From positions 1 to 7,167 of the forward strand of contig CAMAWS010000161.1 of the NCBI GenBank assembly GCA_945861845.1: a stretch of 7,167 nucleotides of DNA, written 5' to 3'. This document shows positions 1-6,448 of this stretch, in pieces. Position numbers and translations under genes: made by a program. Position 1 is the stretch's first letter. Every line of letters begins with the position of its first letter. This DNA comes from Candidatus Sulfopaludibacter sp. SbA3. Its GTDB lineage: Bacteria; Acidobacteriota; Terriglobia; 20CM-2-55-15. Under the pieces are notes generated by a model. The model did not search any database, was not told the origin of the DNA, and saw only the letters and a list, made by a program, of their open reading frames with translations.

Positions 1-705
1 CTGGCCGCCGCTTATTCGCCTGCTCAATGCCGTGCCGGCGGAGGGTGAAAGCATGAACGCGAATCCGCCCTGCCGGCCTTGCGCGTCCTTTGCGGCGATG
101 GTCGTCCAGCTGACAGCGTCTACCGAAGGCTCGACGCCAAAGAAGCTATTGGAAGAATAGGACACGATTCCCGCGGCCCCTCGTTGAAAGACCGCCTGCG
201 CCTGCACGCGGCGTGGCGCGCCCGACGCCAGCACGATCTTGCCCGCCACATCGAGGCCGGCATAGTTTGCGGCGGCTGTGCCCTGGCCCACGTCGACGAG
301 TTCGGATTCGACATCCGCGTTGCTGCTGTGCCCTGCGATAGCCACGGGAACAAGCCGCATGTCCGCCAGTCGGAGGGCCTGCGGCTCCAGCATCATGAGC
401 TCCGCCTCGACGGGATCCCATCCATCGCCATCCGCATCGAACGACTCGATCTGGACCTTCTGAAGGCCGATCTTCCGAGCTTCGCCGGCAACATATTCGG
501 CTGCCTGATGAAAGCCATTCGAGATCGGGTAGCGAGATATCGAACTGAGCGCCTTTGTGTGAGCGTAGGTGTTCTCGCCCGACGCCTCGTTCAATATCGC
601 GCGGATCGTTGGCTCGTCGATGAACGTCGTTTTCTTGCCGCCCAACACCTGGGCGTGGCTTAGGGCCGGGAAGAGCAATGCAATAAGGACGATCTTTGCT
701 TTCAT
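1..705 (-). CDS. Exported PA-domain protein, probable M28-family metallopeptidase (N-terminal part, runs off left edge)
   Basis: The frame is open for 235 codons from the ATG at 705-703 to base 1, so the C-terminus lies outside the window. Residues 1-18 form a typical signal peptide (MKAKIVLIALLFPALSHA, then Gln19), so the product is exported. Residues about 45-90 resemble the N-terminal region of secreted M28 aminopeptidases, with a helix ending in EYVAGEARKIGLQKVQIESF. Residues about 115-235 look like a PA insert, including a LDVAGKIVLASGAP strand-turn (151-164) and a QRGAAGIVSYSS segment (174-185). The zinc-binding catalytic residues of M28 lie beyond the edge and cannot be checked, so the peptidase call rests on family architecture. 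A GGAG at 718-715, 9 nt upstream, supports the start at 705. An in-frame ATG at 720 would add MERTT before the signal peptide and is less likely. The gene diverges from the amidase gene. An alternative is another PA-domain exported protein. Confidence 0.72.
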   Translation of the reverse strand, partial: MKAKIVLIALLFPALSHAQVLGGKKTTFIDEPTIRAILNEASGENTYAHTKALSSISRYPISNGFHQAAEYVAGEARKIGLQKVQIESFDADGDGWDPVEAELMMLEPQALRLADMRLVPVAIAGHSSNADVESELVDVGQGTAAANYAGLDVAGKIVLASGAPRRVQAQAVFQRGAAGIVSYSSNSFFGVEPSVDAVSWTTIAAKDAQGRQGGFAFMLSPSAGTALSRRISGGQ

Positions 706-714
706 TGTTGTCCG

Positions 715-718
715 CTCC
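715..718 (-). promoter_or_regulatory. Shine-Dalgarno GGAG of the M28-like gene
   Basis: GGAG reads on the minus strand from 718 to 715, nine bases before the ATG at 705. It overlaps the alternative ATG at 720, which therefore has no ribosome binding site of its own. This favours the start that puts the signal peptide at residue 1. Confidence 0.6.
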
Positions 719-834
719 ATTCAGGCAATGGCGCATCCTTCCGCTATGTGAACGCACTATTAAACCACTCAGCATGCACAAAAGTCACAACCAGCCGCCA
801 ACTGGCTTGATCATGCCGCCCAAACAGCCCTCAC

Positions 835-864
835 CCGCGCTGCTTTGCGCAGCAATGCAGCGGG
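835..864. repeat. Imperfect inverted repeat / hairpin upstream of the amidase gene
   Basis: The two arms pair as CGCTGC (838-843) with GCAGCG (857-862), then a T-T mismatch (844/856), then TTGC (845-848) with GCAA (852-855) around a three-base GCA loop centred at 850. With G837 bulged out, CC 835-836 can also pair with GG 863-864. That is ten to twelve base pairs within 30 nt. It lies about 25 nt upstream of the putative -10 box, where an operator or activator site could sit. There is no T-run, so it is not a classical terminator. The function is unknown. Confidence 0.5.
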
Positions 865-889
865 CGCTCAGATAAGTTTCGCGGCGAGA

Positions 890-895
890 TATAGT
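890..895 (+). promoter_or_regulatory. Possible -10 box for the amidase/hydrolase unit
   Basis: TATAGT matches five of six bases of TATAAT and lies 27 nt before the chosen amidase ATG, which would give a short leader carrying the ribosome binding site. The matching -35 region (about 867-872, CTCAGA) agrees poorly with TTGACA. The call is therefore tentative, and sigma-factor use in this organism is unknown. Confidence 0.28.
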
Positions 896-911
896 AAGGT
901 CTACTGCTTCT

Positions 912-916
912 GGAGG
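912..916 (+). promoter_or_regulatory. Shine-Dalgarno GGAGG deciding the amidase start
   Basis: GGAGG lies six bases before the ATG at 923-925. The longer reading frame opens at 845 but has no such site, and 923 places a clean signal peptide at the N-terminus. This site therefore decides the start. Confidence 0.75.
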
Positions 917-922
917 GCGGTG

Positions 923-2542
923 ATGCAACGATATCGCTATTTCTGTTCAGTCGTCTTCGTCTTGACGAGTTTGCTCACTGCTGCAGGCGCTGCGCAGCAG
1001 CCGGGCCAGGCCGCCATGGATCGCGATTTACTTGAGGCGACCGTTACCCAACTGCATTCCATGTATGCATCGGGGAAATACACGGTATCGCAGGTGACCC
1101 AGTGGCATCTCAACCGCATCGTCCGCTACAACGGCGTTTATAGAGCCATGGTGCACGTCGACTCTTCCAGCGCCCTTGCGGCCGCTGCGGCGATGGACGT
1201 TGGCGCGAGGAATGGTGGAAGGAACCTGAAACGCGGGCCGCTCTGGGGAGTTCCGGTCGTGATCAAATCGAACTCCAGCGTAAAGGGGCTGGTCACGAAT
1301 AATGGCTGGAGAGGATACATGATTCCCGGAAAAGAATTGATCGCCCCAATGGACGCGCCAATCGTTGCGAAATTGCGGGCCGCCGGAGCGATAATCCTCG
1401 GCCAGACCAACATGCCGGATTTTGCCGCCAGCGATACGAACCTGAGTTCCGCATACGGCCGCACCGGTAACGCGTACGACTGGCGCTTCAGTCCCGGGGG
1501 CTCATCCGGTGGAACAGTGACGGCAGTGTCCGCCGGTTTTTCGGTTCTTGGCACCGGCACAGACACGTCCAATTCCATCCGCATGCCTTCATCAACAAGC
1601 GCTGTGGTCGGTATGCTCCCCACGAGAGGTCTTGTCAGCACTGCCGGTATTCACCCGCTCGACTGGCTTCTCGATAACGCCGGGCCGATTGCGCGTAACG
1701 TGATGGACGCGGCGATCGCCCTTGATGTCATGGCGGGCGAAGACCCAAGAGATTTTCGAACTGCCGGTTCGGCTGCAAAGGCCCAACCCCGTCCGTTTAC
1801 GAAATATCTGAAAACGGATGCGCTCAAGGGAAAGCGTTTCGGCGCGCCCGCATTTATCGTCCGCGAGCCCACTCCCGGCACACAACCGCCAGGCATACCG
1901 CTACAACCCGAGACCCGCGCGGTCTTCATGAAAGCAATTGATGGACTGCGGGCGGCCGGGGCTACCGTGGTTTTCAATGACGATATTCTGCCGGACAGCT
2001 TCATGACCCTTGTCGGAGCCGTGAACACCGGACCTTATCAACTGGAAGGCACGGAAACGTTCCTGAGGGATTTTGGCCCTGCCGGATATCACTCGGCGGC
2101 GGAGTATGCAAGAGCCGTTGGTGTTCCCCTCCCAGGAATAGTCACCGGCCGCAGCCCCCAGAAAACACTGCGCGCCGATGCGGACGCAGAACGCAATTTC
2201 TGGGCGCCCCAACGGCGAGCGCTGGCGGCCTATAACGAGACTCTCGAGAAATTCCAACTCGACGGCTTTGTGTATCCGGGGCTCCAGATGCCGTCGAACA
2301 ACGAGACTATTCCCCAGCCGGACGGAGGCCCCAGCAGCGGACCTCATAGCAGCACAGGATGGGTCAATTCAATCGGTGTTCCCGCGATCGTTGTTCCCGG
2401 CGGTTTTCATGCCAACGGAATGCCGTTTGGATTGGAAATCTCCGCCAGGCAGTGGAAGGATGGGGACCTCCTGGGTTGGGCTTTTGCCTACGAACAGGCC
2501 ACGAAACACCGGCGGGCCCCGGTGCTCGCAGACAAGCCGTAA
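923..2542 (+). CDS. Exported amidase-signature (AS) family hydrolase
   Basis: The product is 539 residues and belongs to the amidase-signature family, which hydrolyses carboxamide bonds with a Ser-cisSer-Lys triad. Residues 1-24 are a signal peptide (hydrophobic core 8-21, likely cleavage at GAA-QQ), so it acts outside the cytoplasm. The triad is visible: Lys115 in GVPVVIKSN, Ser194 in PGGSSGG, and Ser218 in DTSNSIRMP. The 24-residue gap between the two serines equals that in fatty acid amide hydrolase (S217/S241). The usual Gly-Gly before the nucleophile is Ser216-Asn217 here, a variation in the oxyanion loop. The C-terminal GVPAIVVPGG and MPFGLEISA segments are typical of the family, and the length is normal, so the gene looks complete. 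The substrate cannot be told; peptide amides or other amides are possible. It is followed after 55 nt by a co-directional hydrolase-fold gene, suggesting co-transcription. The family call is firm and the specific activity is open. Confidence 0.93.
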   Translation: MQRYRYFCSVVFVLTSLLTAAGAAQQPGQAAMDRDLLEATVTQLHSMYASGKYTVSQVTQWHLNRIVRYNGVYRAMVHVDSSSALAAAAAMDVGARNGGRNLKRGPLWGVPVVIKSNSSVKGLVTNNGWRGYMIPGKELIAPMDAPIVAKLRAAGAIILGQTNMPDFAASDTNLSSAYGRTGNAYDWRFSPGGSSGGTVTAVSAGFSVLGTGTDTSNSIRMPSSTSAVVGMLPTRGLVSTAGIHPLDWLLDNAGPIARNVMDAAIALDVMAGEDPRDFRTAGSAAKAQPRPFTKYLKTDALKGKRFGAPAFIVREPTPGTQPPGIPLQPETRAVFMKAIDGLRAAGATVVFNDDILPDSFMTLVGAVNTGPYQLEGTETFLRDFGPAGYHSAAEYARAVGVPLPGIVTGRSPQKTLRADADAERNFWAPQRRALAAYNETLEKFQLDGFVYPGLQMPSNNETIPQPDGGPSSGPHSSTGWVNSIGVPAIVVPGGFHANGMPFGLEISARQWKDGDLLGWAFAYEQATKHRRAPVLADKP

Positions 2543-2587
2543 TTCTGGTTGTGCTGTTCCGGATCCCGGCCCTGCCGGTCGAAACGT

Positions 2588-2592
2588 GAGGA
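2588..2592 (+). promoter_or_regulatory. Shine-Dalgarno GAGGA deciding the alpha/beta-hydrolase start
   Basis: GAGGA lies five bases before the ATG at 2598-2600. The same frame stays open upstream to 2178 inside the amidase gene. Only the 2598 start has a good ribosome binding site and begins with a signal peptide. Confidence 0.75.
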
Positions 2593-2597
2593 ACCTT

Positions 2598-3608
2598 ATG
2601 AAAAATTGCATCGGTGTGTTGACACTCGCCGTCGCGTTCGCTGCTCTCCACGGTGGTCTTGCGGCGCAACAGCCGGCTTCACGGAATTCAGTGCCTGAGC
2701 CGGTTCGCATCCTCGGTATCCGCCAGGGTGCTGCAAGGCCCCACATCCGTACCGCCGAAGCGTTGAACATACGGCAGCCCTTCTCTTCGTTGTTACTTCA
2801 GGCCAGTGCCGCTCAGGCCGCGCCTGCGCGCGAGACCTATGCCGACCTTCCGGGCGTACGAATCTGGTACAAAGACACAGGCGGCAGAGGACTGCCCGTC
2901 GTGTTCATGCACGCAGCCACGGGCAGCAGCCGCGTCTGGGAGTACCAGATTCCGGCTTTCACGCGGGCTGGCTATCGCGTCATAGCGTACGACCGGCGGG
3001 GCTGGGGACGAACTGTGATTGATCCTGCGGGTGTGCAGCCTGGAACCGCCGCAGACGACCTCCGCGCTTTGATGGACCACCTGGGCATCAATCGGTTCCA
3101 CCTGGCAGGCACTGCGGCCGGCGCAATTGTATCCCTGGACTTTGCCCTTTCGTTCCCTCAGAGGTTGCGAAGCCTGGTTGTCGCGAACAGTATCGGCGGG
3201 GTGCAGGACGAAGACTATCTTGAACTGGGGCGGAGAATCCGGCCTCCACAGTTCGCGGCGTTGCCCCCGGAACTGCGCGAGTTAGGCCCCTCATACCGTG
3301 TGGGGAATCCGGAAGGTACGCGGCGATGGATGGAGTTGGAGCGCATCAGCCGGCCGGAGGGATCACCGGCGCCGGAACAGAAGATGCGGAACTTGATTAC
3401 CTTCGCTCGGCTGGAGACGCTGAAGATACCCACGCTTCTGATCACGGGCGGGGCCGACCTGTACGCACCGCCTCCCGTACTGCGGCTCTTCGCTGCTCGT
3501 ATCAAGGACTCCGAATCCGAAATCGTGCCGGAAGCCGGCCACTCCGCATACTGGGAACAACCGGAGATCTTCAATCGCGCCGTAATCGAGTTTATCCGCA
3601 AACATTGA
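2598..3608 (+). CDS. Exported alpha/beta-hydrolase-fold protein lacking the nucleophile serine
   Basis: The product is 336 residues. Residues 1-23 form a signal peptide (cleavage near LAA-QQ), followed by an Ala/Arg-rich linker to about residue 80 and then an alpha/beta-hydrolase fold to the C-terminus. Fold landmarks are VVFMHAATGSS (101-111, oxyanion region), AYDRRGWGRT (130-139), the nucleophile elbow at 171-175, TGGADLYAPP with Asp287, and EAGHSAYWEQP with His315. The elbow reads Gly-Thr-Ala-Ala-Gly rather than Gly-x-Ser-x-Gly: position 173 is alanine (GCG, 3114-3116). The usual His-Gly of the oxyanion loop is His105-Ala106. The acid and histidine remain, so the fold is intact but ordinary serine hydrolysis is not expected. 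It may be non-catalytic, use another chemistry, or use a nearby residue such as Thr172. It follows the amidase gene by 55 nt, probably in one transcript. The fold is certain; the function is unknown. Confidence 0.9.
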   Translation: MKNCIGVLTLAVAFAALHGGLAAQQPASRNSVPEPVRILGIRQGAARPHIRTAEALNIRQPFSSLLLQASAAQAAPARETYADLPGVRIWYKDTGGRGLPVVFMHAATGSSRVWEYQIPAFTRAGYRVIAYDRRGWGRTVIDPAGVQPGTAADDLRALMDHLGINRFHLAGTAAGAIVSLDFALSFPQRLRSLVVANSIGGVQDEDYLELGRRIRPPQFAALPPELRELGPSYRVGNPEGTRRWMELERISRPEGSPAPEQKMRNLITFARLETLKIPTLLITGGADLYAPPPVLRLFAARIKDSESEIVPEAGHSAYWEQPEIFNRAVIEFIRKH

Positions 3609-3772
3609 CCGTAGCAGACGCCCTTGTCAGTGGTCGATGCTGGACGGATGCTGCACAGCCATGGAGGAGAGTTTCAGCAAGCGCCGAAGACCCGATCGTG
3701 CCTGGGTCCGTCGCGAAAGGCCAGACTCCAAGGGCGGTATGGACCGCTCGCGTCCAAAAGACGAGGCAGCGG
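3609..3772. other. Convergent intergenic region with weak hairpins
   Basis: The 164 bases between the ends of two converging transcription units hold no credible gene. Two short inverted repeats are visible: GACCC 3689-3693 with GGGTC 3704-3708 (10-nt loop), and GGGCGGT 3732-3738 with ACCGCTC 3743-3749 (ATGG loop, one G-U pair on the plus strand). Neither is followed by a T-run on either strand, so a factor-independent terminator is not supported. Termination here may depend on Rho. Confidence 0.5.
3732..3749. repeat. Short inverted repeat between convergent genes
   Basis: Seven-base arms (GGGCGGT and ACCGCTC, one G-U pair when read as plus-strand RNA) flank an ATGG loop, 24 nt past the aldolase stop codon. 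Its position suggests a 3'-end or RNA-stabilising hairpin. The absence of a following U tract on either strand argues against an intrinsic terminator. Confidence 0.3.
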
Positions 3773-4834
<1,062 letters not shown>

Positions 4835-4839
4835 CGATT

Positions 4840-4844
4840 CCTCC
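4840..4844 (-). promoter_or_regulatory. Shine-Dalgarno GGAGG of the aldolase gene
   Basis: A perfect GGAGG reads on the minus strand five bases before the ATG at 4834. It is stronger than the sites of ndk and the DUF2905 gene, which suggests high translation of this distal gene. Confidence 0.75.
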
Positions 4845-4871
4845 GTAAGTTATGAATGTTCTCCAGTATAC

Positions 4872-5090
4872 CTACCTGCGTTTCAGCGCCGCCAGTATCA
4901 GCGAAAGTACCAGGCTGATCAGGATCGATGTGCCGAGCGGGAAGTAGAATCGGACGTTCTCTCGCTCGTAGGAAAAATCCAAAGGCAGCCGGCCAATGCG
5001 AAACGGAAGGCGTGGACCAAGCATCAGGATGACGCCCAGGAACGCTATCACTACGCCGGTGATGATGAGCAACCTGCCGAATTGCTCCAT
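4872..5090 (-). CDS. DUF2905 family small membrane protein
   Basis: The product is 72 residues with two predicted transmembrane helices (about 6-24 and 50-69) joined by a polar loop, GRLPLDFSYERENVRF (33-48). The pattern LGPRLPF, GRLP-D, then FYFPLGTSILISL before the second helix is the DUF2905 signature, and the length is normal for that family. It is an integral membrane protein of unknown function. A Lys-Arg-Arg C-terminus after helix 2 and the charged loop suggest both are on the same side if helix 1 and 2 form a hairpin, but orientation is uncertain. It begins 12 nt after the ndk stop codon and ends 37 nt before the aldolase start. The ribosome binding site is weak, so translation may be coupled to ndk. 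Confidence 0.85.
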   Translation of the reverse strand: MEQFGRLLIITGVVIAFLGVILMLGPRLPFRIGRLPLDFSYERENVRFYFPLGTSILISLVLSLILAALKRR

Positions 5091-5102
5091 ACCCGAAACG
5101 CT

Positions 5103-5516
5103 CTAGGACATCTCCAATTGGTTGAAGAAATATGAAATCTCGTAGGCCGCCGAGTCCGGGCTGTCCGATCCATGTATGGCGTTCCGCTCGATATTGGTCG
5201 CAAACTGCTTTCTAATAGTGCCCGCATCGGCCTTCGCTGGATCGGTCGCGCCCATGAGTTTCCGGAGCTTCTCGATCGCGGATTCGGCTTCGAGCACCAT
5301 CATGACAACCGGCCCTTCGGTCATGAACGCCACGAGGCTGCCGAAGAACGGACGCTCCTTGTGTACGCCATAGAACCCTTCCGCCTGGGACCTGGTAAGA
5401 TGCACCATCTTCATTGCGCGAATTCGGAAACCTTCCTGCTCCAGGCGGGTGATGATGGCGCCTGAGTGTCCAGCCTTGACGCTATCCGGCTTTAGAATCG
5501 TAAAAGTTTTCTGCAT
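5103..5516 (-). CDS. ndk: Nucleoside diphosphate kinase
   Basis: The product is 137 residues, the usual length for bacterial Ndk. It transfers the gamma phosphate of ATP to nucleoside diphosphates through a phosphohistidine intermediate, balancing the cytoplasmic NTP pool. Visible motifs are TFTILKPDSVKAG (4-16, with Lys9), the ATDPAKADAGTIRKQFA loop (90-106), and the active-site signature NAIHGSDS (112-119) with His115. All expected active-site residues appear present. The start lies only 3 nt after the sucD stop codon. The best ribosome binding sequence (GGGAG, 5535-5531) sits inside sucD, 14 nt upstream, so translational coupling with sucD is likely. Its place next to sucCD fits a role in converting the nucleotide product of succinyl-CoA synthetase. 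Confidence 0.98.
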   Translation of the reverse strand: MQKTFTILKPDSVKAGHSGAIITRLEQEGFRIRAMKMVHLTRSQAEGFYGVHKERPFFGSLVAFMTEGPVVMMVLEAESAIEKLRKLMGATDPAKADAGTIRKQFATNIERNAIHGSDSPDSAAYEISYFFNQLEMS

Positions 5517-5519
5517 GGT

Positions 5520-6389
5520 TTATTTCAGCACTCCCATAATAGCGTCCCCGATATCTGCCGGGCTCTTTACAACCTTGATCCCGGCGGCTTCCATGGCGGC
5601 CATTTTTTCTTTCGCAGTTCCCTGTCCGCCCGCCACGATTGCGCCGGCATGCCCCATGCGGCGGCCGGGAGGCGCAGTCTGGCCGCAAATGAATCCGACA
5701 ACCGGCTTCTTCACATTCTTCTTGATGTATGCGGCAGCTTCTTCTTCCGCCGTGCCGCCGATCTCGCCGATCATGACGATCGCCGTGGTTTCGGCATCCT
5801 CATTGAATAGCCGGATGGCATCAATAAAGTTCGTTCCGATAATCGGGTCGCCCCCTATTCCGATACACGTCGACTGTCCGATCTTGCGGCGCGTGAGTTG
5901 TCCCACAGCCTCGTATGTCAACGTTCCGCTTCGGGAAACCACCCCGACGGGCCCTTCGAGATGAATGTGCCCGGGCATGATTCCAATTTTGCATTTCCCG
6001 GGCGAAATCAGCCCGGGACAGTTCGGCCCGATCAACCGCGTCGGCCTGCCTTGCAGGAAAGTCGACGTGCGGATCATGTCGAATGTGGGAATCCCTTCCG
6101 TGATGCAGACGACCAGTTCGATTCCGGCATCGGCCGCCTCCATGATGGCGTCCGCGGCAAACGGGGGCGGAACGAAGATCACAGTCGCATTCGCGCCCGT
6201 CTTACGCCGAGCTTCATCAACGCTGTTGAATACGTCCATTCCTTCGTGCTTGGTGCCGCCTTTGCCTGGCGTCACGCCCCCAGCGACGTTCGTGCCATAT
6301 TTCACCGCCTGCAGGGCATGAAAAGTCCCTTCGCGGCCCGTGATTCCCTGCACGATCAGACGGGTGTTCTTATCGACAAGTACGCTCAT
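5520..6389 (-). CDS. sucD: Succinyl-CoA synthetase (ADP/GDP-forming) alpha subunit
   Basis: The product is 289 residues, matching the standard length of SucD. With SucC it converts succinyl-CoA, phosphate and ADP or GDP to succinate, CoA and ATP or GTP in the TCA cycle. Visible motifs are the CoA-binding Rossmann start [12 protein letters not shown] (13-24), [11 protein letters not shown] (121-131), and [13 protein letters not shown] (148-160). They also include [11 protein letters not shown] (176-186), GEIGG with Glu209 and [16 protein letters not shown] with His247 as the phosphorylated histidine (His246 in E. coli). The start at 6389 has GAGGA (6401-6397) 7 nt upstream. It follows sucC by 59 nt and overlaps functionally with ndk, whose start is 3 nt after its stop. 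No defects are seen. Confidence 0.98.
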   Translation of the reverse strand: MSVLVDKNTRLIVQGITGREGTFHALQAVKYGTNVAGGVTPGKGGTKHEGMDVFNSVDEARRKTGANATVIFVPPPFAADAIMEAADAGIELVVCITEGIPTFDMIRTSTFLQGRPTRLIGPNCPGLISPGKCKIGIMPGHIHLEGPVGVVSRSGTLTYEAVGQLTRRKIGQSTCIGIGGDPIIGTNFIDAIRLFNEDAETTAIVMIGEIGGTAEEEAAAYIKKNVKKPVVGFICGQTAPPGRRMGHAGAIVAGGQGTAKEKMAAMEAAGIKVVKSPADIGDAIMGVLK

Positions 6390-6448
6390 TTATGAATCCT
6401 CGACTTGATGGCTACGCCCTATCGGGCTTGCATTCGCAGCCGCTCATG
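6390..6448 (-). other. sucC-sucD intergenic spacer with a small hairpin
   Basis: The 59-nt spacer carries a perfect four-base-pair stem, GCCC 6416-6419 with GGGC 6424-6427, which on the transcribed (minus) strand has a GATA loop. It also holds the sucD ribosome binding site GAGGA at 6401-6397. The hairpin lies about 15 nt upstream of that site. It is too small to call a terminator, and no promoter is recognised here. Confidence 0.35.

Larger units (their letters stand above)
706..922. other. Divergent intergenic region
   Basis: These 217 bases separate two divergently transcribed genes for exported proteins, so they should hold both promoters and any shared control site. I see an imperfect dyad at 835-864, a possible -10 box for the rightward gene at 890-895 and the ribosome binding sites at each end. 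On the minus strand a TTTAAT at 764-759 could be a -10 for the peptidase gene, but no good -35 is correctly spaced. I see no RNA gene and no credible small ORF. An in-frame upstream ATG at 845 exists for the amidase but lacks a ribosome binding site and would bury the signal peptide. Confidence 0.6.

Noticed and set aside
79..663. Plus-strand open frame of 194 codons
   Set aside because: It is antisense to the signal-peptide PA-domain gene on the minus strand, has no recognisable domain, and its Arg/His-rich product is typical of a GC-rich shadow frame.
146..781. Minus-strand open frame of 211 codons
   Set aside because: It overlaps the M28-like gene in another frame on the same strand. Its product is Arg/Gly-rich without any domain, whereas the frame starting at 705 gives a clean signal peptide and a PA-like region.
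757..790. Possible leftward promoter (TTGTGA ... TTTAAT) for the M28-like gene
   Set aside because: The spacing between the two elements is about 20 nt and other pairings match the consensus poorly, so it was not listed as a promoter.
791..807. Short inverted repeats CCAG/CTGG or AGCC/GGCT
   Set aside because: Four-base arms with seven-base loops are expected by chance in GC-rich sequence.
845..922. Upstream ATG extension of the amidase frame
   Set aside because: It lacks a ribosome binding site, would place 26 extra residues before an obvious signal peptide, and lies over the intergenic dyad; the ATG at 923 with GGAGG is better.
2178..2597. 140-codon upstream extension of the alpha/beta-hydrolase frame
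   Set aside because: It lies mostly inside the amidase coding region in another frame and resembles no protein; the ATG at 2598 has a good ribosome binding site and starts a signal peptide.
5449..5964. Plus-strand open frame of 171 codons rich in Ala, Pro, Ser and Ile
   Set aside because: It is antisense to ndk and sucD, both firmly identified; its hydrophobic look comes from reading their codons in reverse complement.
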